This document shows positions 8,672 to 18,103 of a stretch of DNA of 64,000 nucleotides, piece by piece. Position 1 is the first letter of the stretch. Each line of letters starts with the position of its first letter. The notes beneath the pieces were generated by a model. It did no database searches and was not told the DNA's origin. It saw only the letters and a list, made by a program, of their open reading frames with translations. The DNA is from JAWKZG01 sp041396125. Lineage in GTDB: Bacteria; Pseudomonadota; Gammaproteobacteria; Competibacterales; Competibacteraceae. A program made the position numbers and the translations under genes. The stretch spans positions 1 to 64,000 of the forward strand of contig JAWKZG010000022.1 of NCBI GenBank assembly GCA_041396125.1. The letters are read 5' to 3'.

Positions 8672-11614
8672 TTATGGCTCCTCAAGAATTGCTTTCATGC
8701 TAGCGCCAGCTTGCATTGAAAATCCGTTTTTAAAAGCAATTTTTTGACCCGCGCGTAAAGTTATATTTCCGTTGGGGCCAGTAATCGTGACGTTTGGGCC
8801 AACGGTGATTGAGTTACAAGCCTCGAACACTTGCGATGATGAAATAGTTTGATTTTGCAAGGATAGATTGAGTGGGGTAATGCAACCTTGTTGCCCTGGA
8901 CTAATAACGACACTCGCGGTGCGCGTGCCGCCATTTTCCGACCAGGAACGGAAGCTTATGGTTTTGCTACCTGTGGTCGTCGCTTTGAAAGTCCAAACAG
9001 CACTGCGGCCATCGCTTTCGCGAATATTTCCGAGTGTCAGCTTGTCACTTGTGCCGTAATTCATGGCAACACCGTCTTCTCTCGTCGTTACAACACTTTG
9101 TAAAGAAACGCCGCTGGGCAGTGATGTATTTTGTAGATGCACACCGGAAGCAATCCAGGACGGATTTGAGACCGTGGTCGTTACTGTGAAATTAGTATTT
9201 AACGGCGGTGTTGTTGTACTGGCAGAAGCACTAAGCGTCGTATTCGGCGTTGTATCTCCACGGATAATAACAGCGGCTATACCCACCGGCCGGCTGGCAG
9301 ATACAGACCAAGGGGTGGCTTTTAAGCGGTACGTGCCAGCTGGTGGATTATTGATGATGACATATTCAACATTGTCACTAAGAGATTCTGACGCATATTC
9401 GCCACAACGCCCGAGTGTTCCCGTACAGTCAGCATTTCGATCAAGCCACAGATCAAGATCATCGATAACCGCGCTGCTGGCACCGGCACTGGCGGCAGGC
9501 TCGTCCCAGGTCATCACGGCCACTAGACGAGTAGCCCCGATTGGAACGGTTATGTCGCGGAATAAAAACTGTGCAGCCGTTACACTGCCCCATTCCCAGT
9601 GAGTGCTCCAACCATTCGGATTATTGCGTGCCCAGTGGGCAACATAAGCCGATACCCGGCCTAAGCCATAACTGTTTTTCTCTGGAGGTAAAGCATCATC
9701 ATGCAGGATCGACGTCGCCATTAAGAAGGCGCGAGCGAGGTAGGGACGGCTGCGAAAATCAGCATAATGATGCATGAGTGTCGCCGCTAAACCGGTAACA
9801 TGAGGGGCAGCCATACTCGTACCAAATTTAGCCGTATAGCCGGAATTGTCAAATGCATTGGCTGAGTGAACCCAGGTACCAGGGGCAGATAAATTGGGTT
9901 TCATCCGGCCATCGCCTGTTGGGCCACGACTGCTGCCACAGGGGTTAGGTGTACAAACCCAGTTATTAATATCACCAACCTGCAAGTAGTCGAAATCAAA
10001 CACATTGCCAACAGTTAATGCGTTCTTGGCGACCGCTGGAGCGCCGATAGTATTGCTATCCGGGCCATCATTGCCAGCCGAGATGACATAAAGCTGCTGA
10101 TAGTCCCATGATTTTTGATCAAGTTTACGAGAGGTACTATCGGTACCGACTAAATTCGTGCCACTACCACCACCGCTATAATTGATGACTAGTGGACGCC
10201 CGCTGTCACAAGCAGTTACGTCATCCATAAAGTCCATCGCGTCTTGGGTCCAGCTCAATAAGCCCGAATTGTTTTGTTCAAACACTTTTGCCGCGCGGAT
10301 TCTTGTCGAGGTAGTACCGCCAACACCAATGGCCATACCTTTCAACGCACCATTTGCAACGCCATTACCAATCATAGTGCCAAGCACATGAGTGCCATGT
10401 CCGTTTAAATCATTGAAAGTACCACCTGTCTCATTGGTGAAATTACTTCCACAGCCATTTTTATTCAAATCCTGATGGCCGCCCGTCCCAAGCGAAAAGC
10501 CGCTATCCATAATACCCACAATTATGGGGGCACCGTCATAACGGCCGGTGGTAATACCAAGCCCTGGCCGGATGTAGTCAGCCCCAATCAACGGTGTGCT
10601 CTCACTGTGCTGAGCATGAGCAGGCATAACTAATTCGATATACAGTACAAAATCCAGCTCGATAAGGTTCTGAATAACCTCCGATGTTGCTACAGCACGA
10701 TAGGCCAGCAACTCAGGGTCGTACTTGCCGACAATCGCACCTGCAGCCTCTAGCCGATCGTAAAATACAGCGGCTGGATCAGCGTCAAACAAATTTATGA
10801 TAAGCGGCAGTTCTTGGTTATTCAGGTTGGCACCTGCTGCTTTTGTTACCCGTAACTCGGCGCTAAGTTTCTGTTCAGACAGGCTATAGCCAACCCATTC
10901 CACATACGGTAATGCTGCGATCTTATTCAGTATCTCCAAATCAAGCGGGATTTTAGCTTTATAAGCCTCTGAATGAGGGCCGAGTAACGTGACCCCTAAA
11001 AGATGCAATTCTTGTTCAATTTCATCGCTAATATATTCATCCATCAAAATAAAACCATAGGTGTACAGTTCTATCTGATTTGCTTGCAGTGCACCGGGCC
11101 CTATTTCCGTAGCGGCTTGCAGCAAGCTGGGATCAACACCAGCATCCGGTGTAAACGAACTTGATGCAAATGATAGCCGGCGCCAATCATCAGTAGTTTT
11201 CTTTTGCAAAACCAGTGAATTAGACTGATAACCACCTACCATAGACGGCAGCGGCTTGGAAACATTACGCTTAAGACGCAGAGGCGATTCCTCTACGACC
11301 GTAGCAGGGCCGGAATCCGAATGGTGAGAAGCACCGGCAGGTGGTGGTTGCTGAGCAAAAGATTGCGGTGATCCTAATGGCGCTTTAGAGGTATCGACTA
11401 TGGCGTCGGAGGCTACGGGTTCCGGCAAATCTGCCCGATTCCCGGTTCCGTTTAAAATTTCATTAACCGCTTCTGACAAGAAAAGAGGATCCACGGGATT
11501 AGGTGATTGCTCATCTGCAAGCGCTTTTTTATCAAATAACCCTAGCGAAATCAGAACAATTAAAATCGAAAAAAGAGTTTTTCCTGCAAAAGGCGCCCTA
11601 TAAAACACTGTCAT
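8672..11614 (-). CDS. Secreted subtilisin-like serine protease with C-terminal 3-coathanger stack-like tail
   Basis: This 980-residue exported protease has an N-terminal hydrophobic signal (about residues 14-34) and a long region to about residue 340 that probably acts as propeptide. The peptidase S8 domain follows with catalytic Asp370 (GIMDSGFSLG), His406 (NGHGTHV), oxyanion Asn515 (SAGND) and Ser600 (GTSMAAPHVTG). A beta-sandwich region follows at about 690-900. The last 70 residues (CNSITVGPNVTI to LRAGQKIAFKNGFSMQAGAS) resemble the 3-coathanger stack domain common in surface proteins of Bacteroidetes. The gene is intact and alone, with lower GC than its neighbours, which hints at acquisition. 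The substrate is unknown. Confidence 0.88.
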   Translation of the reverse strand: MTVFYRAPFAGKTLFSILIVLISLGLFDKKALADEQSPNPVDPLFLSEAVNEILNGTGNRADLPEPVASDAIVDTSKAPLGSPQSFAQQPPPAGASHHSDSGPATVVEESPLRLKRNVSKPLPSMVGGYQSNSLVLQKKTTDDWRRLSFASSSFTPDAGVDPSLLQAATEIGPGALQANQIELYTYGFILMDEYISDEIEQELHLLGVTLLGPHSEAYKAKIPLDLEILNKIAALPYVEWVGYSLSEQKLSAELRVTKAAGANLNNQELPLIINLFDADPAAVFYDRLEAAGAIVGKYDPELLAYRAVATSEVIQNLIELDFVLYIELVMPAHAQHSESTPLIGADYIRPGLGITTGRYDGAPIIVGIMDSGFSLGTGGHQDLNKNGCGSNFTNETGGTFNDLNGHGTHVLGTMIGNGVANGALKGMAIGVGGTTSTRIRAAKVFEQNNSGLLSWTQDAMDFMDDVTACDSGRPLVINYSGGGSGTNLVGTDSTSRKLDQKSWDYQQLYVISAGNDGPDSNTIGAPAVAKNALTVGNVFDFDYLQVGDINNWVCTPNPCGSSRGPTGDGRMKPNLSAPGTWVHSANAFDNSGYTAKFGTSMAAPHVTGLAATLMHHYADFRSRPYLARAFLMATSILHDDALPPEKNSYGLGRVSAYVAHWARNNPNGWSTHWEWGSVTAAQFLFRDITVPIGATRLVAVMTWDEPAASAGASSAVIDDLDLWLDRNADCTGTLGRCGEYASESLSDNVEYVIINNPPAGTYRLKATPWSVSASRPVGIAAVIIRGDTTPNTTLSASASTTTPPLNTNFTVTTTVSNPSWIASGVHLQNTSLPSGVSLQSVVTTREDGVAMNYGTSDKLTLGNIRESDGRSAVWTFKATTTGSKTISFRSWSENGGTRTASVVISPGQQGCITPLNLSLQNQTISSSQVFEACNSITVGPNVTITGPNGNITLRAGQKIAFKNGFSMQAGASMKAILEEP

Positions 11615-11798
11615 GGTGATTATTCCCTGCTAAGAAGAGCTTTGAGATTTTTTTCAGTATAGTACAAAATCTTGGCGCGCCCGGGAAAAGACTCCGTCAT
11701 TAATAATTAACCTACCGTTTCACATTTCAGCCGCCAGCACCTTCTGAAACACCCACAATTTAGTTAGAATGTATTAATAGCTCGCACCGTATGAACAA

Positions 11799-12905
11799 CT
11801 AGTCCACCAGCATGCAGACCCGCTCCGCAATCGCCAGCGAAGCGGTCAGACCGGGCGATTCGATGCCGTACAGATTGACCAGATTGGGAACGCCGTGCAC
11901 CTCTGGTCCCTGGATCACGAAATCGGCGGCAGGCTCGCCCGGTGCCTGCAGTTTCGGACGAATACCCGCATAACCCGGCGTCAGCGCGCCATCCGGCAAG
12001 TCCGGCCAGTACTTGCGTACAGCCGCATAGAACACATCCGCCCGGCGCGGATCGACATCGTAGTTGATCGTGTCGATCCATTCGACATCCGGTCCGAAAC
12101 GCGCCTGCCCTCCCAGATCAACAGAAACATGCACCCCCAGGCCAGCCTGTTCCGGCACCGGATAAATCAGGCGTGAAAAAGGCGAACGCCCACTGAGCGA
12201 ATAATAATTTCCTTTGGCATAATAATGCGGTGGAATGGTCTCTGCCGGTAAACCACGCAGGCTGTGGGCCAGTTTGCCGGCGTACAAACCAGCGCTGTTG
12301 ACGACACAACGTGCCAGCAGGCTCATGGGCTCGGCACCGCCGACCTCCAGCACAATGCCCTCAGGAGTGATTTCGCCACCTTCAACCGGACTGTTCAAAG
12401 CCAGCATCGCACCGGCATCTTCGGCATCGCCCAGGTACGCCAGCATCAGGCCGTGACTGTCAATAATACCGGTGGAAGGCGACAATAGTGCCGCCACACA
12501 ACGCACCGCCGGTTCCAGTTCAGCCACCTGCCCGACATCCTGCCACAGCAAATCGGTGACGCCATTATTAATGGCTTTCTGCTCGATACTGCGCAGCGTG
12601 TCCAGCTGGTTCCCGTCAGTGGCAACAATCAGCTTGCCGCAGCGACGGTGTTCGACGCCATGGCTAGTGCAATAATCGTACAGGGCATGCTTGCCGGCCA
12701 CACAAAGCTGCGCTTTGAGACTACCTTGCGGGTAATAAATACCGGCATGAATAACTTCGCTGTTGCGCGATGAAGTCTCGGACCCGATCAGATCCGCAGC
12801 TTCCAGAATAATCACTTCGCGTCCTGCCTGTGCCAGCGCCCGCGCAGCCGCCAGACCCACCACACCCGCGCCGATAACAATACAATCGACCGTCTCTAAA
12901 GGCAT
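11799..12905 (-). CDS. FAD-dependent oxidoreductase, L-2-hydroxyglutarate oxidase (LhgO) family
   Basis: This 368-residue protein is of the DAO/LhgO fold. It has an N-terminal FAD-binding motif (CIVIGAGVVGLAAARALA), the ETSSRNSEVIHAGIYYP segment typical of L-2-hydroxyglutarate dehydrogenases, and a C-terminal NLYGIESPGLTASLAIA motif. Such enzymes oxidise 2-hydroxyacids and pass electrons to quinone or oxygen. The LhgO-type GIYYP motif favours L-2-hydroxyglutarate, but related proteins have other substrates. It is 70 bases from the DUF255 gene on the same strand, so it may be co-transcribed with it. Confidence 0.85.
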   Translation of the reverse strand: MPLETVDCIVIGAGVVGLAAARALAQAGREVIILEAADLIGSETSSRNSEVIHAGIYYPQGSLKAQLCVAGKHALYDYCTSHGVEHRRCGKLIVATDGNQLDTLRSIEQKAINNGVTDLLWQDVGQVAELEPAVRCVAALLSPSTGIIDSHGLMLAYLGDAEDAGAMLALNSPVEGGEITPEGIVLEVGGAEPMSLLARCVVNSAGLYAGKLAHSLRGLPAETIPPHYYAKGNYYSLSGRSPFSRLIYPVPEQAGLGVHVSVDLGGQARFGPDVEWIDTINYDVDPRRADVFYAAVRKYWPDLPDGALTPGYAGIRPKLQAPGEPAADFVIQGPEVHGVPNLVNLYGIESPGLTASLAIAERVCMLVD

Positions 12906-12974
12906 AAATCTCGTTCCTGTTTATTCTTGTTCATATCAAATTCCTGCCAGTTTGTTGTTTTATAAAATTCGCAT

Positions 12975-15076
12975 TTACTGACTCGCGCCCGGCGCTTCCA
13001 GCCCGGCCTGTAAGGCTGTTACTAGCGCATCCAGCTCGGTGATCGGTGCCGAACACTGGCTGCCGCTGCACAGATACGCAACAACGCCAGCTTCCCGCCC
13101 CTGCCGCAAGGCCAGAAACGGCGGCAGATCGCTGGCATCATTGGGAATCGCCAGAGTTAAACGGCGTGGCGCGAAATCATGGGCGCAGGCTTTGCGCCAT
13201 GATTCCAGCTGGTCTGCCGGCCCCCGGATCACGACCGTCTGGGTCGGGAAATAATATTCTTCCAGCGCTAATAACATACTGCAGCAGGCAATCGGCTGTC
13301 GCTCGATGGCGGGCCAGGCGTTTTTCAGAGCCCGCTCGGCAGCCAGCAGATACGGCAGCGAATTCGTTAAATGCCCCAACCGGATCATATTGTAAGCCGT
13401 TACACCGTTACCGGCCGGCAGGGATTCGTCGTGTACCGGTTTGAGCCGGGCCACCAAGGGTTCATGCTCATCGGTGGTGAAATAGAATCCGCCCTGTTTG
13501 CTGTGATCCTGAAAATGCTCCAGCAGCACCTGGGCCAACTCTAAAGCCCAGTTCAGATCACCATCACGCCAGCGACATTGCAGTAATTCCAGGATGGCGT
13601 CGATCAGCAGAGCATAATCATCCAGATAGGCAGGAAACCGCGCCTGACCCTGCTGATACGTTGCCAGCAGCCGGCCATCCTGCCAGAGCCGGTCTTTAAT
13701 GAAGTCTAGTGTACGCTCGGCCGCCTGGATGTATTCAGGTTGCTCCAGATAGCGCCCGGCAGAGGCCAGACCCTTGATCATCAGGGCGTTCCAGGCGGTC
13801 AGGATTTTCTCGTCCCGGGCCGGTCGGACCCGCTGCGCACGCGCTGCCAGCAGTTTTTGCTGCGCCTGCTGTAACAGCTCACGGGCCTGTTGCGCTTCAA
13901 GTTTCAGCTTGCGAGCCGCCTGCTCCAGCGACTGCTGTTGTGTCAGATGCCAGGCATGACCCTCAAAATTAGCGCCTTTATTGAGCCCGCTCACAGCCGC
14001 CAGCAGTGCGTATTCCGGTTCCTCCAGCACAGCCTGTACCTGCTTGCGTGTCCAGACGTAAAAGCGCCCTTCCTCCCCTTCGCTGTCCGCATCCAGGGAA
14101 CTGTAAAAACCGCTTTCGGGCGAGCGCATTTCCCGCTCGGCCCAGCCAATGGTTGTTTCGATAACGGTCTGGAACGCAGTCACGCCGGTAGCACGCCAGG
14201 CCTGACTGTACAGGTTCAATAACTGACCGTTGTCGTACAGCATTTTCTCAAAATGCGGGATCTGCCAGCGGGCATCCACGCTGTAGCGGAAAAAACCACC
14301 ACCCAGCTGATCGTACACGCCGCCCTGGGCCATTTTTTCCAGACTGAACTTGGCCATCTGCGCCGCCTGCTTATCCGGATTGCCCTGTTGCTCGCTGTGC
14401 CACCAGTGCCGCAGCAGACGCTCGATAGCCTGTGGCTGGGGAAATTTTGGCGCACCGCCAAACCCGCCGTGATCAGCATCAAAGGACTGGGTCAATTGCG
14501 TGATAACCCCTTCCAGTGGTCCCGCATGCAGTGAATATCCGGTTTGTCCCTGCCGCGGCGGCCCGGTCTTGAGCGCTTTGACCAGTTCGGCATTCTGTTG
14601 CCGGACGGCGTCTTCACGCTGCCCGAAAAAGTCGGCCACACGTTGCATCAGATCGACAAAGCCGGGCATACCGTGACGCGGCTCTTTCGGTACATAGGTG
14701 ATGGCAAAAAACGGGCCTGATCGTCCGGCGTCAGGATCACGTTCAACGGCCAGCCGCCAGCCCGGCCATTGAGCAACTGATAAGCGTTTTGATAGATTTT
14801 GTCCAGATCGGGGCGTTCCTCGCGATCCAGCTTGATATTGATAAAACGCGCATTGAGCACCTGAGCCACGGTGTCGTCCTCAAACGACTCATGCGCCATC
14901 ACATGGCACCAGTGGCAGGCAGAGTAGCCGATCGATAAAAATATCGGCTTGTGCTCACGCTGGGCACGCTGCAAGGCTTCCTCGCCCCAGGGATACCAGT
15001 CGACCGGATTATGCGCGTGCTGCTGCAGATACAGGCTGGTTTCATGGATCAGACGATTAGTTGGGGTAGCATTCAT
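12975..15076 (-). pseudogene. Thioredoxin-domain DUF255 (YyaL/SPATA20-like) protein, one frameshift
   Basis: Two adjacent frames encode one protein of about 700 residues of the YyaL/spermatogenesis-associated protein 20 family. The N-terminal thioredoxin-like DUF255 part has HNPVDWYPWGEEAL and the CxxC in SIGYSACHWCHVM. The rest is an (alpha/alpha) barrel like those of N-acylglucosamine epimerases (YDQLGGGFFRYSVD, PHFEKMLYDNGQLL). The break is at the A6 run 14706-14711: a seventh A restores RFFAITYVPKEPRHGMPG across the junction. The start is ATG 15076. Function in bacteria is not established. The frameshift is very likely a sequencing error. Confidence 0.85.
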
Positions 15077-15145
15077 AAACAATCCGGGGCTGACAAACGG
15101 GACTCGGAACTGGCAGGTGCAGCGGCAAGGCCGACCGGCAGGTGA

Positions 15146-15934
15146 TCAGGCAGGCCGCCAGTCCAGCAGGGACTGCAGTACGCGTTTAAGCACCTCCTGC
15201 AGTTGCGTCGCTTTATCCTCGCGGTAAGCAAAGCTTGGCCCTCTGTCCATATAGCTGTCCTGGCCCAGCTCCATCTGCACAGTGTGGATCTGCTGCGCTG
15301 GCTGGCCATAATGACGGGTGATATAGCCGCCGACAAAACGGCCATTGATAACATACGTATAGCCACAGTCCGCCAGCGCGTCAGCGATGCCCTGCTCAAT
15401 ACCCGGTGCGCAGCTTTGCGAACGGGCGGTGCCAACATTCAGCACCGGCAGCACCCCATCGAACAGGCGTGGCACTTCCGAGGCAATGGAATGGCAGTCA
15501 TACAAAATCGCGTAACCATGCCGGTCTTTGATCCGTGCCAACTCTTCGGCCAGTTTGTCGTGATACGGCTGCCAGTAGCGCTGCCGACGCTCGTCCTGCT
15601 CACCCTCCGCCAGTCCCTGACCGGGCCGATACAGCGAGCCGCCATCAAAAAACGTGCTCGGGCACAGCTCGGTGGTCGCCTGACCAGGATACAGACTGAC
15701 ATTATCCGGCGGCCGGTTAAGGTCGATCACATAACGGCTGTGGGTAGCCTGCACAATGGTGGCGTCCAGCGTGTCGGCAAACCCGTATAAACGCGGGACA
15801 TGCCAGTCGGTATCCGGCAACGCCAGCGCGGCCGGCACCAAGCGCTCAGCCAGCGCTGGCGGCAGCTCGGTACCCGAATGCGGCATACTGAGCAATAATG
15901 GCGATTCGCCACGACGATAATTAAACAGATTCAT
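15146..15934 (-). CDS. hutG: N-formylglutamate amidohydrolase
   Basis: This 262-residue enzyme of the FGase family hydrolyses N-formylglutamate to formate and glutamate, the last step of one histidine degradation route. Conserved features are LLSMPHSGTELP near the N-terminus, DWHVPRLYGFAD, YVIDLNRPPDN, and YDCHSIASEVPRLFDG with likely metal ligands. No other hut genes are next to it, so the histidine link is only by family; it may serve general formyl-amide removal in a cell that makes formate from C1 compounds. It is divergent from the fhcD operon. Confidence 0.86.
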   Translation of the reverse strand: MNLFNYRRGESPLLLSMPHSGTELPPALAERLVPAALALPDTDWHVPRLYGFADTLDATIVQATHSRYVIDLNRPPDNVSLYPGQATTELCPSTFFDGGSLYRPGQGLAEGEQDERRQRYWQPYHDKLAEELARIKDRHGYAILYDCHSIASEVPRLFDGVLPVLNVGTARSQSCAPGIEQGIADALADCGYTYVINGRFVGGYITRHYGQPAQQIHTVQMELGQDSYMDRGPSFAYREDKATQLQEVLKRVLQSLLDWRPA

Positions 15935-16031
15935 TACGATGTCCTCGTTAGGATATAAAACCGGATGATCTAACCAGTAACCAGATTACTGCCCATTCGG
16001 CGGGGCTGCTGCGATTTTGGATATAGACACA

Positions 16032-16092
16032 TTGACAGTCAACTTTCCAGGACGTTACCAGAACGGTCAGAACTCGCACCTGACGGTTCTGG
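16032..16092 (+). promoter_or_regulatory. Inverted repeat and possible -35 upstream of the H4MPT operon
   Basis: CCAGAACGGTCAG (16058-16070) and CTGACGGTTCTGG (16080-16092) form 13-base arms with one mismatch around a 9-base spacer, about 85 bases before fhcD. A TTGACA (16032-16037) lies upstream, but no good -10 follows at the right distance. This could be an operator or an mRNA hairpin for the C1 operon. The repeat is seen; the role is a guess. Confidence 0.4.
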
Positions 16093-16177
16093 TTTGATGC
16101 TGCAATAGTGGCAACACACGTATATTCCGATTACTATGATGCACCCAAAATCAGTGGTAGCGGGAGAGGAAAATAAA

Positions 16178-17080
16178 ATGGCCGAGCTCAAAATCAATGG
16201 CATCCCTATACAAGACGATTATTCTGAAACCTTCAGTGCGCAGATGTGCCGTGTCCTCATCACCAGTGTCAATCGCAAATGGGCGCTGGAAGCCGCTTTG
16301 GAAACCAAGGGCCTGGGTCGTTCTGCTACCGCTCCACCCTGCGAAGCCACGCTTGAGCGCGAGCTAAGCCCTGCAGAAACACCGGATGGACGACCCGGTT
16401 TTCTGATCCAGATGATGGATCGTAAACTGGAGCAACTGCAACAATGTCTGGCCCTGCGGATTCGCAAAGGTGCCGTGCCCAATCCCAAAACCAATGTCTT
16501 CGACGCACTGCCTGCGGATATGGCCGAAGCGTATATTGATATGGAAGGTACGGTTATCCAGAAATTCGGTGACGGTTTCGAGCAGGAAGTCGAAGCATTC
16601 GGGCGACGTGTGTATCAAATTCCGCGTATGGACGGCTGGCTGCATGTCGAGCGCAAATTTGCCATCAAAGAAGCGGTCACGGGCGGGATGTTCCTGATTC
16701 TGGCCGACTCTGATGAAAACGCCCTGGCTGCCGCAGAAAAAACGCTGGAAGAATCCGCCAAGGTGCCATTAATTGTTGTTAAATGTGCTGCCAGCGGTTC
16801 CAAAGTCGGTGCCAAGAACTATACTGACATGGTAGCAACAACCAATGATGCCTATTGCCCGACCCTGCCCCGGCAGGCTGACAGCCATCTCTGGGATGAG
16901 GTCAAATGCGTGTATGAGATCATCGTCAGCGGCCCTCGCCTGGAAGATGTCCGCGCCGGCATGAAAACCGGCATCGAAGCGGCCACCAGCATGAACGGCG
17001 TACTGGCTATTCATACCGCAAATTATGGCGGCAAGCTCGGCAAGGGCAAAATTCATCTGCATAGTCTGTTTCAGGATTAA
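16178..17080 (+). CDS. fhcD: Formylmethanofuran:tetrahydromethanopterin formyltransferase (Ftr; Fhc subunit D)
   Basis: This 300-residue enzyme moves the formyl group between H4MPT and methanofuran in the C1 oxidation pathway, in the cytoplasm as part of the Fhc complex. The N-terminus INGIPIQDDYSETF and the segments AETPDGRPGF, TNDAYCPT and HTANYGGKLGKGKIHLH match archaeal and bacterial Ftr throughout. The start at 16178 is chosen for its AGAGGA ribosome site and match to the family; an ATG at 16136 lacks one. It leads an operon whose next gene starts 28 bases on. The usual partners fhcA, fhcB and fhcC are not in this window, which is unusual. Confidence 0.94.
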   Translation: MAELKINGIPIQDDYSETFSAQMCRVLITSVNRKWALEAALETKGLGRSATAPPCEATLERELSPAETPDGRPGFLIQMMDRKLEQLQQCLALRIRKGAVPNPKTNVFDALPADMAEAYIDMEGTVIQKFGDGFEQEVEAFGRRVYQIPRMDGWLHVERKFAIKEAVTGGMFLILADSDENALAAAEKTLEESAKVPLIVVKCAASGSKVGAKNYTDMVATTNDAYCPTLPRQADSHLWDEVKCVYEIIVSGPRLEDVRAGMKTGIEAATSMNGVLAIHTANYGGKLGKGKIHLHSLFQD

Positions 17081-17107
17081 GCACAACCCTAACGGTTTAC
17101 AGTTCTC

Positions 17108-18100
17108 ATGCCTGCTGCCAAACCAAATTCGGTACGCGTGACCGCCCCAGCCCGCCTGCATCTGGGATTTCTGGACTTAAACGGCGGTCTGGGGCGACGG
17201 TTTGGCAGTCTGGGTCTGGCGCTGGAGCAGCCCGCTTACCGTTTGCATCTCACCACCTCGTCCCGCTTGACCGTACAAGGCCCGGATGCTGCCCGGGCAG
17301 AGCGCTATGCACGCGCCTTAAGTGAGCAATTGGGTTGGCCCGACGGGGTACACATCACTATTGAACAGGCGATTCCGGCCCATTCCGGACTGGGTTCAGG
17401 CACCCAGCTGGCACTGGCTGTCGGCATGGGCATCGCCCGTCTGTTCGCACTGCCGGCAGAGCCCGCCCGTGTCGCCAGTATGCTGCAACGGGGCGCGCGC
17501 TCGGGTATTGGTATCGGCACATTTGCACAGGGTGGTTTTATTCTCGACGGCGGACACCGGGAAGCCGCTGCTGAACCACCACCGGTTATAGCCCGCATAC
17601 CGTTTCCTGCTGCCTGGCGGGTCGTGCTGATTTTTGATCGCAACCGGCAAGGTTTTAGCGGCGGTGACGAGCAGCGCGCGTTTACCGAACTGCCGCTCTT
17701 CCCGGAAGAACAGGCAGCGCGCTTGTGCCGGCTGGTATTAATGCAAGCCTTGCCCAGCCTGCTCGAAGCCGATTTTTCCAGCTTTGGCTCGGCTGTCAGC
17801 ACGATACAGCAGGCGGTCGGTGATTATTTTGCACCGGTACAAGGCGGACGTTTCACCAGCCCTGCCGTCACTGCTGTGCTGAACGAGCTGGCCCGGGAAC
17901 GGGTCGGACTGGGTCAAAGTTCGTGGGGTCCAACCGGCTTCGCCCTGTGTGAAAACGACACCGACGCCAGCCGCTTGCTCGCCAGTCTCAAGGCACGCTG
18001 GACCACCACAAGCACGCTGCATTTTGCTATCGGCAAACCCCGCAATCAACCCGGTCTGATCGAATCACACACCGACGAATTACAACGTACAGTAGGCTAA
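17108..18100 (+). CDS. mptG: Beta-ribofuranosylaminobenzene 5'-phosphate synthase-like GHMP protein
   Basis: This 330-residue protein belongs to the GHMP superfamily and resembles RFAP synthase, which joins 4-aminobenzoate to phosphoribosyl diphosphate with loss of CO2, the first committed step to the H4MPT side chain. The glycine-rich phosphate loop reads IPAHSGLGSGTQLALAVG, and APARLHLGFLDLNG is typical at the N-terminus. Its place between fhcD and mtdB, with 3 bases to mtdB, supports a role in cofactor synthesis. Methylotroph genomes carry this gene in C1 clusters. The symbol follows the archaeal name. Confidence 0.88.
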   Translation: MPAAKPNSVRVTAPARLHLGFLDLNGGLGRRFGSLGLALEQPAYRLHLTTSSRLTVQGPDAARAERYARALSEQLGWPDGVHITIEQAIPAHSGLGSGTQLALAVGMGIARLFALPAEPARVASMLQRGARSGIGIGTFAQGGFILDGGHREAAAEPPPVIARIPFPAAWRVVLIFDRNRQGFSGGDEQRAFTELPLFPEEQAARLCRLVLMQALPSLLEADFSSFGSAVSTIQQAVGDYFAPVQGGRFTSPAVTAVLNELARERVGLGQSSWGPTGFALCENDTDASRLLASLKARWTTTSTLHFAIGKPRNQPGLIESHTDELQRTVG

Positions 18101-18103
18101 GTC

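Noticed and set aside
9063..9602. Plus-strand frame of 179 codons opposite the subtilase
   Set aside because: It is the complement of a well-supported protease gene and has no recognisable domain.
16136..16177. Longer fhcD start at ATG 16136
   Set aside because: No ribosome site; Ftr proteins begin at MAELKINGIP, which follows AGAGGA.
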